A stretch of DNA of 64,000 nt, from NCBI RefSeq assembly GCF_963920485.1, contig NZ_OY986431.1, positions 2,251,351 through 2,315,350 on the forward strand, read 5' to 3'. This document shows positions 19,641-29,271 of the stretch, in pieces. Below the pieces are notes generated by a model. That model ran no database searches. It saw only the letters and a list, made by a program, of their open reading frames with translations, and was not told the DNA's origin. Each line of letters begins with the position of its first letter. Within the stretch, counting starts at the first letter, position 1. Source of the stretch: Cyanobium usitatum str. Tous (lineage in GTDB: Bacteria > Cyanobacteriota > Cyanobacteriia > PCC-6307 > Cyanobiaceae). The translations under genes were made by a program, and so were the position numbers.

Positions 19641-21242
19641 CTAAGGGGAACTGGCGGCCGAGCCGGGCTGGGACAGGGTGCTGATGCCTGGCAACGCCCT
19701 GAGGGACTGGAGGCTGGTGCCCGGATAGTAATGATCGAGGATGCGAGCCAGGCTCCAGCCACGCCGGGCTAAGTCGATAGCTCCAGCTTGGGACAGGCCG
19801 GCGCCGTGGCCAAATCCTCCCCCTTCAAAAATCCAGCGCCCCGGGCCGTCGGGCCGCAACAGAAACAGGGTGCTGGGCAACTGCCGCAAGGTGCGGCGAA
19901 TCGCATCACGGCGCAGCACCACGCTCTGCCGCACTCCGCCGGCTCCCTGCGCCTGGATTTCCAGCGCCAATACCCGTCCACTAGGGCCCCGCTCCAGCAC
20001 CACCAGCCGGGTGGGCGGCAGGCCCAAGGGCAGGGCAGCGCGGCTCAAGGCCTGCTGAATCTGAGCCGAATTGAGCTGGCGAAACCAGCGGAAGCGGGGA
20101 TGGTCGAAGCCATAGGCGCGGGCGGTAGCCGCCAGGGCCGCTCCGAGCCGGGCCGGCTGCAACGGCAAAGCCACAGCGGCTGCAACGGCCGGCGGACCAT
20201 CTACCCGCGGCCTCAGGTAGGGGAGGGCATCCCCACTCCACACCTCCTCAAACCCGGCCGCAATCCCCCCATTTGTGGCGTGATACACGCCATGAATCGG
20301 CGCACCCTGCCAGCTCAACACTTGATATTGGGTGGCGGCAATCGCCTGGCGTACGGCTGCTCCGGCCTGGCGGGGGTCTGCGTACACCTGGCATTGGGTA
20401 TCGGCGCATAGGTGGTAGCCATCCACCACGAATCTTTCCTGGTTGCGCAGGGCCCAGGTGCGGGCCAGCACCGCCTGGGCAGCCAGGGCTGCCGCGGGGG
20501 AACCGGCCCCGATCTCATGGGGCACAACCCCAAGTAGGTAGCGCTCTAAGGGCACCTCCTCCACCAATGACCAGCTGCCATAGGCATCTCCCTGGAGCCG
20601 GAACGGACCTGCAAACACCCCCCCCTGCCAGCGCAGCCCCCCCGGGGCCTCCAAGCGCAAGGGGCCCTCGAGGCGAACCGGGCCATCCGAGCGCCGCAGC
20701 TCCAAAACCAGGCGATCGCGCTGCAGCTGCTCCACCAGCCGCGGCCTAACTCCAGCGGGCACTGGGGCATCGGGCGCGGCCCACACTTCCCACTCGGCCG
20801 GGTGGGCAATCACAGGCGTAGCACCGGCCAGTCGCCAGCGGCCAGCAGCCTCCTGGGCGCTCTCGTAGCTGGCAAAGGGCCCCCATACCTGACGGCGCAG
20901 CGCTAAGGGCTGGGCCAACGGCAGCCTGCGCCAGTGCAACTGCAACCGGGGCGCCTGAAACCGCTGGCCCGTCGCACTCAGCAGGGTGAGGTTTCCAGCC
21001 GCGCTGCGTAGCTCCAAGGGAGTGGGTGGACCCAAATGGGCCGCCAGGGCCACCCAGAGCACCGGCGCTGTGGCCGCCACTGCCGGCGGAGGCTGCACGG
21101 ACCAATGCAGCGCAGAAGCAGGGCCGGATCCAGTTGAAATGGGAGGTGAGGCGGCCCTACATCCCCCCGCGAGCAGCAGCGTGCTGGCCCAAACGGCTAA
21201 CGGCAACAACGATTGGGCCGAAGAGGACCGGACTGAAAACAT
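19641..21242 (-). CDS. SpoIID/LytB-domain lipoprotein
   Basis: 533 residues with a lipoprotein signal peptide; the lipobox LAGGC puts the acylated Cys at residue 28. The SpoIID core is recognisable: [16 protein letters not shown] (about 234-249), [19 protein letters not shown] and the C-terminal [15 protein letters not shown] block. SpoIID in Bacillus is a lytic transglycosylase acting on denuded glycan strands; cyanobacterial homologs occur in species that do not sporulate, and their role is presumably cell-wall remodelling. Middle section Arg/Pro/Ala-rich. ATG start, divergent from rpmI by 77 bp. Confidence 0.87.
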   Translation of the reverse strand: MFSVRSSSAQSLLPLAVWASTLLLAGGCRAASPPISTGSGPASALHWSVQPPPAVAATAPVLWVALAAHLGPPTPLELRSAAGNLTLLSATGQRFQAPRLQLHWRRLPLAQPLALRRQVWGPFASYESAQEAAGRWRLAGATPVIAHPAEWEVWAAPDAPVPAGVRPRLVEQLQRDRLVLELRRSDGPVRLEGPLRLEAPGGLRWQGGVFAGPFRLQGDAYGSWSLVEEVPLERYLLGVVPHEIGAGSPAAALAAQAVLARTWALRNQERFVVDGYHLCADTQCQVYADPRQAGAAVRQAIAATQYQVLSWQGAPIHGVYHATNGGIAAGFEEVWSGDALPYLRPRVDGPPAVAAAVALPLQPARLGAALAATARAYGFDHPRFRWFRQLNSAQIQQALSRAALPLGLPPTRLVVLERGPSGRVLALEIQAQGAGGVRQSVVLRRDAIRRTLRQLPSTLFLLRPDGPGRWIFEGGGFGHGAGLSQAGAIDLARRGWSLARILDHYYPGTSLQSLRALPGISTLSQPGSAASSP

Positions 21243-21319
21243 TGCTTAAAAGAAGGGGGCTTGGAGGAGGGCACTGCCACGTCGTACTCTGCTTGTTTGT
21301 GCCCGCCGCAACCCGAGAA

Positions 21320-21517
21320 ATGCCGAAGCTCAAGACCCGCAAAGCAGCCGCCAAGCGGTTCAAGGCCACCGGCACCGGCAAGTTTCTGCGGCGCCGGGCT
21401 TTCCTCAACCACCTGCTCGATCACAAGAGCCCGAAGCGCAAGCGTCATCTGGGCACAATGGCTCTTGTTGATGAGCGCGATGCGGACAACGTGAGGGCGA
21501 TGCTCCCCTACGCCTGA
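21320..21517 (+). CDS. rpmI: 50S ribosomal protein L35
   Basis: 65 residues beginning [18 protein letters not shown], the diagnostic L35 N-terminus, with a strongly basic composition. Length is exactly typical. ATG at 21320. It is followed 46 bp later by rplT. The usual partner infC is not upstream; a SpoIID-like gene diverges instead. In other bacteria this operon is autoregulated by L20; no clear L20-binding leader was identified here. Confidence 0.98.
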   Translation: MPKLKTRKAAAKRFKATGTGKFLRRRAFLNHLLDHKSPKRKRHLGTMALVDERDADNVRAMLPYA

Positions 21518-21563
21518 GCGCGACCTCGGCCGATTTTCACTTCTATCTTCCTGATCTACTGCT

Positions 21564-21911
21564 ATGTCACGCGTCAAGAGGGGCAATGTTGCCCGCAAAC
21601 GCCGTAACAAGATTCTTCGCCTAGCCCGTGGCTTCCGCGGCGGCAATGGCTCCCTCTTCCGCACCGCCAACCAGCGGGTGATGAAGGCGCTTTGCAATGC
21701 CTACCGGGACCGCCGCCGTCGCAAGCGCGACTTCCGCCGCCTCTGGATCGCCCGGATCAACGCAGCAGCTCGGCTCAATGGCCTGAGCTACAGCCGCTTT
21801 ATGGGTGGCTTAAAGAAAGCGGACGTGCGCATCAACCGCAAAATGCTGGCCCAGCTTGCCGTGGTCGACCCCGGCAGCTTCACCAGCGTCGTGGGTGCAG
21901 CTTCAAACTGA
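21564..21911 (+). CDS. rplT: 50S ribosomal protein L20
   Basis: 115 residues starting [20 protein letters not shown], the standard L20 N-terminal extension that threads into 23S rRNA. It is needed for early 50S assembly. Basic throughout, length typical (about 115-120). ATG start. It lies between rpmI and the ycf37-like TPR gene; the latter starts 19 bp after its stop and is probably cotranscribed. Confidence 0.98.
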   Translation: MSRVKRGNVARKRRNKILRLARGFRGGNGSLFRTANQRVMKALCNAYRDRRRRKRDFRRLWIARINAAARLNGLSYSRFMGGLKKADVRINRKMLAQLAVVDPGSFTSVVGAASN

Positions 21912-21930
21912 GTTCCACTGGTAGGTCTTT

Positions 21931-22473
21931 TTGGACGCCCTCCTTCCCCAGGCCTACCTAATTGGGCTGATAGTTCTGCTGGGGGTCGCTGCTGTTGTAG
22001 TGGCCCGTCAAATCTGGCGAGTGCGCTCAGATGAAGTCACCCTGGCCAAGCTAGAGCGCAGTGAAGGCCCTAAGCCCTCAGACGCGGCCACGTTGTACGA
22101 GCTTGGCTCAGTGCAACTACGTAAGCGCTTGTACGGCCAAGCCGCCGAATCACTCAAGCAAGCTCTAAAGAAAGCTGAAGCCGCTAAAGAACCGGCTGAA
22201 GCCCAAGCCGTGATTCAAAACGCCCTTGGCTTCGCCTTGGCCGCTCAAAACAATTACAAAACGGCAATTCGTCATTACCGGCTGGCATTGGAAGCCAAAC
22301 CCGCCTACCCGGTTGCACTGAATAATCTTGCCTTCGCCTTAGAAAAGCAGCTGAAGCTGGAAGAGGCCAAGCAGACCTATGAGCAGGTTATTGAGCTTGA
22401 CGCCAACAACAAAACCGCCCGCAAACGGCTAAAACTTCTCGATCGCAAGGCCGGCCTGAATCGGGCGGCCTAA
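21931..22473 (+). CDS. ycf37: Ycf37-like TPR membrane protein
   Basis: 180 residues. An N-terminal transmembrane helix (about 9-27, LIGLIVLLGVAAVVVARQI) is followed by three TPR units (about 55-85, 95-125 and 130-165; TLYELGSVQLRKRLYGQA, QNALGFALAAQNNYKTA, ALNNLAFALEKQLKLEEA). Size and layout match Ycf37, a thylakoid protein implicated in photosystem I assembly or stability in Synechocystis. Start is TTG at 21931, directly before the hydrophobic helix; no ATG is available. Assignment rests on architecture and remembered homologs, so a generic TPR protein remains possible. Confidence 0.68.
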   Translation: MDALLPQAYLIGLIVLLGVAAVVVARQIWRVRSDEVTLAKLERSEGPKPSDAATLYELGSVQLRKRLYGQAAESLKQALKKAEAAKEPAEAQAVIQNALGFALAAQNNYKTAIRHYRLALEAKPAYPVALNNLAFALEKQLKLEEAKQTYEQVIELDANNKTARKRLKLLDRKAGLNRAA

Positions 22474-22492
22474 GCGACCATCTAGTCAACCT

Positions 22493-23110
22493 TCACCAAA
22501 GCCCGCGCACAGCAGAGCCGCGGCTTGTATTTGTTGTGCTGACAGGTGTCGCTACGCGGCTTGAGCTTGATAGGGGGCGCAGGTCCAGGCGGCCGCCTGG
22601 GTTGGTGAGACGGGGGGCTTGCCAACCTGACAACTGCAGGCCCTGCAGACCCGTAAATACCCCTCCCATCTCCAAACCCGCCACCTCGCACTGGCAGAGC
22701 ATCAGCAGGTCGAGCTGGTCTGATTCGGCGTTGAGGTTGCCCTGCACGGGAGTGGTAACCCCTCCCACCGTGAGTTCACCGCGCAGGTCGATCATCTGGC
22801 CCATCGGCTTAACCGAGGCAAGCCTCAGCTCAGCGCTCACAATCTGGGAATTGTCAAAGGGTTGATAAGTGCCCCTCCATACGAGCGGCATCTCCCCAGC
22901 CAGCAGCAGGGCCCGGCCAACTGGATCAAAGGTCTCCGCACCACCCAGGCCACTGAGCGACTCACCACCCACGCTGGCAGCCGAGGGAGGGGTGAAAGGC
23001 ACAAAGGCCTCACTGGCCAGGGGTGTGGCCGCCTGCGCAGGCAACAAACCCATTGGCAACAGAGCCAGCGGCAGGGCAGCACGAAGAACGGCCAAAGACA
23101 CAACAACCAA
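22493..23110 (-). CDS. Exported protein of unknown function
   Basis: Up to 205 residues with a signal peptide (LPLALLPMGLLPAQA then ATP; cleavage near residue 28). The mature part has beta-rich stretches such as ELRLASVKPMGQMIDLRGELTVGGVTTPVQGNLNAESDQLDLLML, which falls at about 90-135. It ends in a Ser/Arg-rich tail. No enzyme motif seen. No ATG is possible: a TAG lies 9 bp upstream of the TTG at 23110, and GTG at 23101 is the alternative start. It converges on ycf37 with 19 bp between stops. Probably a cyanobacterial conserved hypothetical protein. Confidence 0.62.
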   Translation of the reverse strand: MVVVSLAVLRAALPLALLPMGLLPAQAATPLASEAFVPFTPPSAASVGGESLSGLGGAETFDPVGRALLLAGEMPLVWRGTYQPFDNSQIVSAELRLASVKPMGQMIDLRGELTVGGVTTPVQGNLNAESDQLDLLMLCQCEVAGLEMGGVFTGLQGLQLSGWQAPRLTNPGGRLDLRPLSSSSRVATPVSTTNTSRGSAVRGLW

Positions 23111-23159
23111 AACCGACTAATGGGAGGCTAGGACCGTTGCCGAGATTTGGCCCTGCCCC

Positions 23160-23990
23160 TTGGTCACCACCGCTCCCACCAGCGAACCGCCCAGCCACCG
23201 GGATCCACTTGTGATCGGTGGGCGCAGCTTCCGCAGCCGCCTGATGACCGGCACCGGCAAATATCCGAGCCTGGCGGCCATGCAGGCCAGCCTGACGGCC
23301 AGCGACTGCGAAATCGTGACCGTTGCCGTGCGACGGGTCCAGAGCCAAGCTGCCGGCCATGTAGGCCTGCTGGAGGCCATCGACTGGCAGCGCATCTGGA
23401 TGTTGCCCAACACGGCCGGCTGTGCCACCGCCGAGGAGGCGATCCGGGTGGCCCGCCTGGGACGGGAGCTGGCAAAGCTGGCAGGCCAGGAGGACAACTG
23501 CTTCGTGAAGCTGGAGGTGATTCCAGACACCCGTCATTTGCTGCCCGATCCATTCGGCACCCTGGCGGCCGCTGAGCAACTGGTGAAGGAGGGCTTCACG
23601 GTGCTGCCCTACATCAATGCCGATCCACTCCTGGCCAAGCGACTCGAAGAGGCTGGCTGCGCCACCGTGATGCCCCTAGGTTCGCCGATCGGCTCGGGCC
23701 AGGGCATCCGCAACGCCGCCAACATCGCCCTGATCATCGAAAACGCCAAGGTGCCCGTGGTGGTAGACGCCGGTATCGGCGTGCCCAGCGAAGCCGCCCA
23801 GGCCATGGAAATGGGCGCAGACGCCCTGCTGATCAACAGCGCCATTGCCCTGGCAGGCGACCCCCCGGCGATGGCGCGGGCCATGGCCATGGCCTGCGAG
23901 GCCGGCCGCAGCGCCTTCCAGGCTGGTCGGCTGCCCATACGGGCAAACGCCAATCCAAGTTCGCCCGAGGTTGGCCGGGTAGGGAGCTGA
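23160..23990 (+). CDS. thiG: Thiazole synthase
   Basis: Forms the thiazole phosphate moiety of thiamine from deoxyxylulose phosphate, dehydroglycine and ThiS-thiocarboxylate. The 276-residue TIM barrel has Lys117 in [10 protein letters not shown] (Schiff-base lysine), [36 protein letters not shown] and [12 protein letters not shown]. The start is a TTG at 23160, because a TAA lies 42 bp upstream in frame and no ATG exists before the conserved DPLVIGG block. It diverges from the exported-protein gene by 49 bp. No TPP riboswitch fits in that space. Confidence 0.95.
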   Translation: MVTTAPTSEPPSHRDPLVIGGRSFRSRLMTGTGKYPSLAAMQASLTASDCEIVTVAVRRVQSQAAGHVGLLEAIDWQRIWMLPNTAGCATAEEAIRVARLGRELAKLAGQEDNCFVKLEVIPDTRHLLPDPFGTLAAAEQLVKEGFTVLPYINADPLLAKRLEEAGCATVMPLGSPIGSGQGIRNAANIALIIENAKVPVVVDAGIGVPSEAAQAMEMGADALLINSAIALAGDPPAMARAMAMACEAGRSAFQAGRLPIRANANPSSPEVGRVGS

Positions 23991-24059
23991 AGCTGAACGC
24001 CTGTAGTAGCTTGCGAAGCGGAGCATCCGCTCGTCCTGCAGGGGTCTGGGGTTTTCGGA

Positions 24060-25265
24060 ATGGGCGTTGCAATGAAGGTCTTCGTTCTCGGTGGCGACGG
24101 CTTCTGCGGTTGGCCCTGCGCGGTGAACCTGGCAGATGCGGGCCATGAGGTGGTGGTCATTGACAACCTCAGCCGGCGCAAAATCGACGTCGACTTGGAG
24201 GTGGAGTCGCTGACGCCGATCGCCACCATGGGCGACCGCCTTAAGGCTTGGGAACAGGTGGGCGGCAAGCCCATGCGGTTTGTCCATCTGGACATCGCCA
24301 GGGAATACGACCGGCTGCTGGAGCTGTTACGCCACGAGCGGCCCGATTCGGTAGTGCATTTCGCCGAGCAGCGCGCAGCTCCCTACTCGATGAAAAGCAG
24401 CGCAACCAAGCGCTACACCGTCGACAACAACGTCAACGGCACCCACAACCTGCTGGCCGCGATCGTGGAGAGCGGCCTCGATATCCACATCGTGCACCTG
24501 GGCACGATGGGTGTGTACGGCTACGGCTCCCACCGCGGCGCCACCATCCCCGAGGGCTACCTCAAGGTGGAAGTGCCCCAGCCCGACGGCAGCCGCTTTG
24601 AGGAGGAAATCCTGCACCCGGCCAGCCCGGGCAGCGTTTATCACATGACCAAGACGCTGGACCAGCTGCTCTTCCTCTACTACAACAAAAACGACCAGAT
24701 CCGCATCACCGACCTGCACCAGGGGATCGTCTGGGGCACCAACACCGAGGCCACCGAGCGCGACCCACGCCTCACCAACCGCTTCGACTACGACGGCGAC
24801 TACGGCACCGTGCTCAACCGCTTTTTGATGCAGGCAGCAATTGGCTACCCGCTCACGGTGCACGGCACCGGCGGCCAGACCCGCGCCTTCATCCATATAC
24901 GCGATTCGGTGAAGTGCGTGCAACTGGCCCTGGAAAATCCGCCGGCCAGGGGCGAGCGGGTGAAGATCTTCAACCAGATGACCGAAAGCCACCAGGTGGG
25001 TGAACTAGCCCGCAAGGTGGCGGCTCTAACTGACGCCCAGATCAATTACCTGCCCAATCCGCGCAACGAAGCCGTCGAAAACGATCTGATCGTGGATAAC
25101 CGCTGCTTCATCGAGCTGGGCCTCAACCCCACCACCCTCGATGACGGCCTTCTGGCCGAGGTGGTGGATGTGGCCCGCCGCTGGGCTGATCGCTGCGACC
25201 GCAGTCGCATCCCCTGCCAGTCCGCCTGGACCCAAACCCAGGCTCAGGCCATCCAGACGGCCTGA
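24060..25265 (+). CDS. sqdB: UDP-sulfoquinovose synthase
   Basis: Converts UDP-glucose and sulfite to UDP-sulfoquinovose, the head-group donor of the thylakoid sulfolipid SQDG. The 401-residue extended SDR protein has VLGGDGFCGWP at the N-terminus, the VVHFAEQRAAPYSM block, the catalytic Y-x3-K in SVYHMTK and the HQGIVWGTNT region that distinguishes SQD1-type enzymes from epimerases. ATG at 24060 or at 24072 (MKVFVL); the second matches most homologs better. sqdX follows after 17 bp, so the two sulfolipid steps are cotranscribed. Confidence 0.97.
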   Translation: MGVAMKVFVLGGDGFCGWPCAVNLADAGHEVVVIDNLSRRKIDVDLEVESLTPIATMGDRLKAWEQVGGKPMRFVHLDIAREYDRLLELLRHERPDSVVHFAEQRAAPYSMKSSATKRYTVDNNVNGTHNLLAAIVESGLDIHIVHLGTMGVYGYGSHRGATIPEGYLKVEVPQPDGSRFEEEILHPASPGSVYHMTKTLDQLLFLYYNKNDQIRITDLHQGIVWGTNTEATERDPRLTNRFDYDGDYGTVLNRFLMQAAIGYPLTVHGTGGQTRAFIHIRDSVKCVQLALENPPARGERVKIFNQMTESHQVGELARKVAALTDAQINYLPNPRNEAVENDLIVDNRCFIELGLNPTTLDDGLLAEVVDVARRWADRCDRSRIPCQSAWTQTQAQAIQTA

Positions 25266-25282
25266 GGCGCAACTCCAGACCC

Positions 25283-26419
25283 TTGAAGATCGCCTTTTTC
25301 ACCGAAACCTTTCTGCCCAAGGTGGACGGCATCGTCACCCGGCTCACCAAGACGGTGCAGCACCTGGTGGCGGCTGGTGATGAGGTGCTGATCTTCTGCC
25401 CGGAAGGCGCCCCGGAGACCTACATGGGCGCCCAGGTGGTGGGGGTGCCAGCCATGCCCCTACCTCTCTATCCCGAGCTCAAGCTGGCCCTGCCGCGGCC
25501 GGCGGTGGCAGAAGCCCTGGATCGCTTCAAGCCCGATCTTGTCCACGTTGTCAATCCCGCCGTCCTGGGGCTCGGCGGCATCTGGCTGGCCAAAACAAAG
25601 GCCTATCCCCTGGTAGCCAGCTACCACACCCACCTGCCCAAATACCTGGAGCACTACGGCATGGGCATGCTCGAGCCGCTGCTGTGGGAACTGCTCAAAG
25701 CTGCCCACAACCAAGCCCGGCTCAACCTCTGCACCTCCACCGCCATGGTGCAAGAGCTAAGTGAGAAAGGAATCCAGCACACCGATTTGTGGCAGCGCGG
25801 CGTAGACACTGAGCTGTTCCAGCCGTCGCTGCGCTCCGATGCCATGCGCCAGCGGCTGCTAAACGGCCAGAGCGACACCGGCAAGCTGCTGCTCTACATC
25901 GGCCGCCTATCTGCGGAAAAACAGATCGAGCGGATCCGGCCCGTGCTTGAAGCAATGCCCGATGCCCGGCTGGCCCTAGTAGGAGATGGTCCCTACCGCC
26001 TGCAACTGGAGAAGATTTTTGCCGGCACACCTACCCACTTCGTAGGATATCTAGCCGGGCAAGAGCTGGCGGCGGCCTATGCCAGCGGCGACGCCTTTCT
26101 GTTCCCCTCCAGCACCGAAACCCTGGGCCTGGTGCTGCTCGAGGCCATGGCGGCCGGCTGCCCGGTGGTGGGTGCCAACCGCGGTGGCATCCCAGACATC
26201 GTCAGCGATGGGATCAATGGCTGCCTTTACGAACCAGACCAGGAGGGCAGCCTGGCCGCGGCCGTCGAGCGCCTGCTGGGCGATGCCAGCCAGCGGGCCG
26301 AGCTGCGCACCAACGCCCGCGAGGAAGCCGAGCGCTGGGGTTGGGCCGGAGCTACCGAACAACTGCGCGGCTACTACCAGCGCCTGCTGGCCAAGCCCGA
26401 CCTGCAACTGGTGGCCTGA
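25283..26419 (+). CDS. sqdX: Sulfoquinovosyltransferase (SQDG synthase)
   Basis: GT4-family glycosyltransferase moving sulfoquinovose from UDP onto diacylglycerol at the membrane. 378 residues: N-terminal FFTETFLPKVDGIV, middle HTHLPKYLEHYG, donor-site IGRLSAEKQIE and ETLGLVLLEAMAAGCPVV near 270-300. Adjacent to sqdB, which settles the substrate among GT4 enzymes. Start is TTG at 25283. Its stop and the convergent PBP2 stop are separated by a single base. Confidence 0.95.
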   Translation: MKIAFFTETFLPKVDGIVTRLTKTVQHLVAAGDEVLIFCPEGAPETYMGAQVVGVPAMPLPLYPELKLALPRPAVAEALDRFKPDLVHVVNPAVLGLGGIWLAKTKAYPLVASYHTHLPKYLEHYGMGMLEPLLWELLKAAHNQARLNLCTSTAMVQELSEKGIQHTDLWQRGVDTELFQPSLRSDAMRQRLLNGQSDTGKLLLYIGRLSAEKQIERIRPVLEAMPDARLALVGDGPYRLQLEKIFAGTPTHFVGYLAGQELAAAYASGDAFLFPSSTETLGLVLLEAMAAGCPVVGANRGGIPDIVSDGINGCLYEPDQEGSLAAAVERLLGDASQRAELRTNAREEAERWGWAGATEQLRGYYQRLLAKPDLQLVA

Positions 26420-26420
26420 A

Positions 26421-28178
26421 TCAGGACTGGGGCGGCTGCCCCGGCAGGCTGCCCCGGAACCAAGTATTCATTAAAGCCTTCACCATCGGAGCTGCCACCG
26501 TGCCGCCATAGCCGCCGGAGTTTTCCCCGAAGGCGATGATCACCAAGGTGGGCTTTTCAGCAGGGGCATAACCACCAAACCAGGCGTGATCCGGCCTAGG
26601 GGGATCCTCGCCAGTGCCGGTTTTGCCCGCCACCGGAGGCAGGTTGGGATCATTGAGGATCTTGGCGGTGCCAATGGTCACCACCTGACGCAACCCATCC
26701 CGCAGCACCTGCAGGGTGGCCGGCTTAAGGCCGATCCAGGTGCGTTTCGTAGGGCGCTCCACCAGGTGGGGCGTCACCAGCCAGCCCCCATTGGCCACCG
26801 CTGCATAAAGCCGCGCCATCTGAATCGGGGTCACCTGCAGGGCCCCCTGGCCAATGGCCGAGGTGATGGTGTCCACGGGTGTCCAGCCCTCACCCAGCAC
26901 CTCCTGTTTCCAGGCCTGATCGCCCAGCAAGCCCGGGGTCTCCTCCTCCACCAGCTCAATGCCAGTGACCTGGCCGTAGCCCATGCGGCGGGCGGCCTTG
27001 AACAGCTCATCGGGGCCCACCTTGAGCCCCACCTGGTAGTAGAAGGTGTTGCTGCTCACCGCCAGGGCAAGGGGAAAGCCGATCGCCCCGTGGGCGCCAT
27101 GGTCGCCGTAGCAGAGGCCCGCGTAGCAAAAGGAGTTCATCGTCATCACCTTCGAGTCGGCCGCATAGAGGCCCGATTCAAGGCCTGCCACAGAGGTGAC
27201 AATCTTGAAGGTGCTGGCCGGTGGAAAGCCCTGAAAGGCGCGATTCAGCAGGGGAGCATCGGGGGAATTGAGGCTGCTCCACTGGCTCGAACTTGGCGCT
27301 GGGGAAAAAACATTGGGGTCAAAGGTGGGCCGGCTGGCCAGGGCCCGAATTGCACCGGTTTGGGGATCGAGCGCCACGATCGCCCCCTTGCGCACCCCAT
27401 CGAGGGCCCGCTCTGCCGCCTGCTGCAGGGCCAGGTCCAGGGTGAGGCGCAGATCCTGGCCAGCCTTAGCTGACTTCTCCCCAATGATGCGCTGCACCTG
27501 GCCGGCGGCGTTCACCTCCACCTGCTGGCCGCCCCACTCGCCGCGCAGGTGCCCCTCAAACTGCTTCTCGACCCCACTGCGGCCCACCCGATCCTGGATC
27601 CGATAGCCATTGGGCTGGAGCTGGGTGTATTCGTCTTCCGTGATCCCGCTGGTGTAACCGAGCACGTGGGCCGCCAATCGACCGTGGGGATAGCTGCGCA
27701 GGATGTCCACATCCACCTCGGCGCCCTGGAGCCCGGCGGCCTGCTCCCGGAAGCGCAGCACCTGCTCCGACTTGAGGCCGCTAGCCAACGCGATGCGAAA
27801 CCCCTCGGCATTGGCGCCGCTGCGGCGCTTCTCGTCCAGCTGGGCCGCAGGCAACCCAACCACCGTCGCCAAGCGATCTCGCAAGGCCGGCCACTGGGTG
27901 ACACCCACCTCCCGCGGCTGGATATAGAGGTTGTAGGTGAGCCGGCTGGTGGCCAGCACCTGGCCATGACGATCCAAAAGGCGACCCCGGATCGGGTTGC
28001 GGGGCAGCAGCCGGATTCGGTTTTCATCGGCCCTGGCGCGGTTCTCAGCGCCATGCAACAACTGCAACCAGGCCAAGCGCGCCACCATGGCGCCGCTGAA
28101 CAGCAACACCACAGCTAGCAGCAGGGCCGACTGACGGCCCATGCCGGTGTGACGGGAGGTGGCTGGACCAAAGGCCAT
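26421..28178 (-). CDS. mrdA: Penicillin-binding protein 2 (class B transpeptidase)
   Basis: Peptidoglycan DD-transpeptidase for elongation. 585 residues: an N-terminal membrane anchor (about 17-38), a pedestal domain, RGRLLDRHG (64-72) and the transpeptidase motifs S-T-F-K at 322-325, S-S-N at 375-377 and K-T-G-T-G at 519-523. All three active-site motifs are intact. The gene lies 2 bp downstream of a small conserved gene (28181-28543) and converges on sqdX with one base between stops. PBP2 normally works with RodA and MreBCD, which are not in the window. Confidence 0.94.
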   Translation of the reverse strand: MAFGPATSRHTGMGRQSALLLAVVLLFSGAMVARLAWLQLLHGAENRARADENRIRLLPRNPIRGRLLDRHGQVLATSRLTYNLYIQPREVGVTQWPALRDRLATVVGLPAAQLDEKRRSGANAEGFRIALASGLKSEQVLRFREQAAGLQGAEVDVDILRSYPHGRLAAHVLGYTSGITEDEYTQLQPNGYRIQDRVGRSGVEKQFEGHLRGEWGGQQVEVNAAGQVQRIIGEKSAKAGQDLRLTLDLALQQAAERALDGVRKGAIVALDPQTGAIRALASRPTFDPNVFSPAPSSSQWSSLNSPDAPLLNRAFQGFPPASTFKIVTSVAGLESGLYAADSKVMTMNSFCYAGLCYGDHGAHGAIGFPLALAVSSNTFYYQVGLKVGPDELFKAARRMGYGQVTGIELVEEETPGLLGDQAWKQEVLGEGWTPVDTITSAIGQGALQVTPIQMARLYAAVANGGWLVTPHLVERPTKRTWIGLKPATLQVLRDGLRQVVTIGTAKILNDPNLPPVAGKTGTGEDPPRPDHAWFGGYAPAEKPTLVIIAFGENSGGYGGTVAAPMVKALMNTWFRGSLPGQPPQS

Positions 28179-28180
28179 GG

Positions 28181-28543
28181 TCAGGCGCTGGGCTCGAGTC
28201 GCTGCTCCAGCTGCTCCAGTCGAGCAGCAATGCGGGCCAAACCCTCCTGCAGCTCTAAGGCGTCCTGGGGATCGGCCATCTCGGTGGCCACGTCGTGGAC
28301 CTCCACCTTCATCACCGGGTTGCCCAGGCCGGGGCTGACCCGATCCAAACCCTGGCGCAGCTGACTAGCGGCGGGCTCGCCCTCCTGCCGCAGGCTGCCG
28401 AGGGGATCGGCCTCCTGGCCGTCAAAGGCTGCCATCACCTCGCGCGCCCCGCCCTTACGGGCCCGTTCCACCACCGCCAAACCCACGGGCAGGACGTCCT
28501 GCATCAAGGTGAGCCGGAGAGCATCAAAGGGGTCGGTGGCCAT
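28181..28543 (-). CDS. Small unknown protein upstream of PBP2
   Basis: 120 residues, soluble, no signal or membrane segment. It is helical at the N-terminus (MATDPFDALRLTLMQDVLPVGLAVVERARKGG; hydrophobic face around 10-27), has a Gly/Pro-containing middle and ends in a short amphipathic Leu/Glu/Arg helix (about 92-118) suited to coiled-coil contacts. Two bases separate it from the PBP2 start, so it is almost certainly cotranscribed. I recall similar hypothetical proteins next to mrdA in related cyanobacteria, but no function. A 7-bp hairpin lies just upstream of the ATG. Confidence 0.68.
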   Translation of the reverse strand: MATDPFDALRLTLMQDVLPVGLAVVERARKGGAREVMAAFDGQEADPLGSLRQEGEPAASQLRQGLDRVSPGLGNPVMKVEVHDVATEMADPQDALELQEGLARIAARLEQLEQRLEPSA

Positions 28544-28549
28544 GGCGGC

Positions 28550-28566
28550 GTTCCTGGCTCAGGAAC
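28550..28566 (-). promoter_or_regulatory. Hairpin immediately upstream of the small PBP2-linked gene
   Basis: GTTCCTG (28550-28556) and CAGGAAC (28560-28566) form a perfect 7-bp stem with a 3-base loop. On the minus strand it ends 7 bases before the ATG at 28543, where a ribosome binding site would sit. It could limit translation of the downstream gene or serve as a transcript end between it and the preceding gene; no T-run follows. Confidence 0.4.
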
Positions 28567-28595
28567 CACAGTCTGACCTGCCTGCAGCCCGGTGC

Positions 28596-29225
28596 TCAGG
28601 GAGCCAGCCGCTGGATCCCTGGATCAACGATCACCTGACGGCAGTTCTGCTGGCTACCCCACCACCAGCCCGCCGCCACGGCGATCACCAGCAGCGAGGC
28701 CAACGGCACCAAGGCCTGGCGGGTGACATCAAGGGCCAGCCATTCGCCCCAGCCCCGCAGGGTGCGGTCCCGGTCAAAGCGTCGCCGCGCCTTCTCCTCC
28801 TCCTGCTGGCGCCGGCGCAGGGAGCGGGTCACCCAGCGCTCAAATGATTTCTTCTTAGTGACCGCCATCTTGCGCTCGACCTCGAGCAGATGGCCGGCCG
28901 AGAGCTCAGGGTTGAAGGTGCTGATCAGCTCCAGGCTCTTGAGGAACATCTCCACGGCGCCATCTTTGGCGGCCCGCTCGCCCTCCTCCAGCAGCTCCCA
29001 GTCCACCTCGGGATAAAAGCGCAGCCGGTTGCTGGCGATCTGCTCTTCCATCAACTGGCCTGGCTCCCGCAGCCAGCGGTCCGTATTGGCATCGAAACGG
29101 CGCCAATACAGAAAGGGATTGAGATAGATGGTTTTGCCGGCCAGGACGATGCTGTCCTGCTGCAGCCGTCGCTGTATGTCGGGATCAGGGGGTGTCGAGC
29201 TGGGGGGCGCGGAGACGGCAGTCAC
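28596..29225 (-). CDS. Unknown protein with a C-terminal membrane anchor
   Basis: 209 residues: a soluble helical and charged body, a strongly basic/acidic stretch (about 128-152, RRRQQEEEKARRRFDRDR) and one hydrophobic helix near 171-190 (LVPLASLLVIAVAAGWWWG), followed by a short tail with a Cys. No signal peptide. It looks like a tail-anchored or single-pass protein. GTG start at 29225, 46 bp after guaA, same strand, so probably in the cbiD-guaA transcript. Protein-like composition suggests a real conserved gene, but I do not recognise a function. Confidence 0.65.
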   Translation of the reverse strand: MTAVSAPPSSTPPDPDIQRRLQQDSIVLAGKTIYLNPFLYWRRFDANTDRWLREPGQLMEEQIASNRLRFYPEVDWELLEEGERAAKDGAVEMFLKSLELISTFNPELSAGHLLEVERKMAVTKKKSFERWVTRSLRRRQQEEEKARRRFDRDRTLRGWGEWLALDVTRQALVPLASLLVIAVAAGWWWGSQQNCRQVIVDPGIQRLAP

Positions 29226-29271
29226 GACGTATGGGCTGGGAGCCGATGGTATCGAAGGTCGGCGTTCCGGG

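Noticed and set aside
23111..23159. Possible TPP riboswitch upstream of thiG
   Set aside because: Only 49 bp to the divergent gene and no conserved thi-box sequence; too short.
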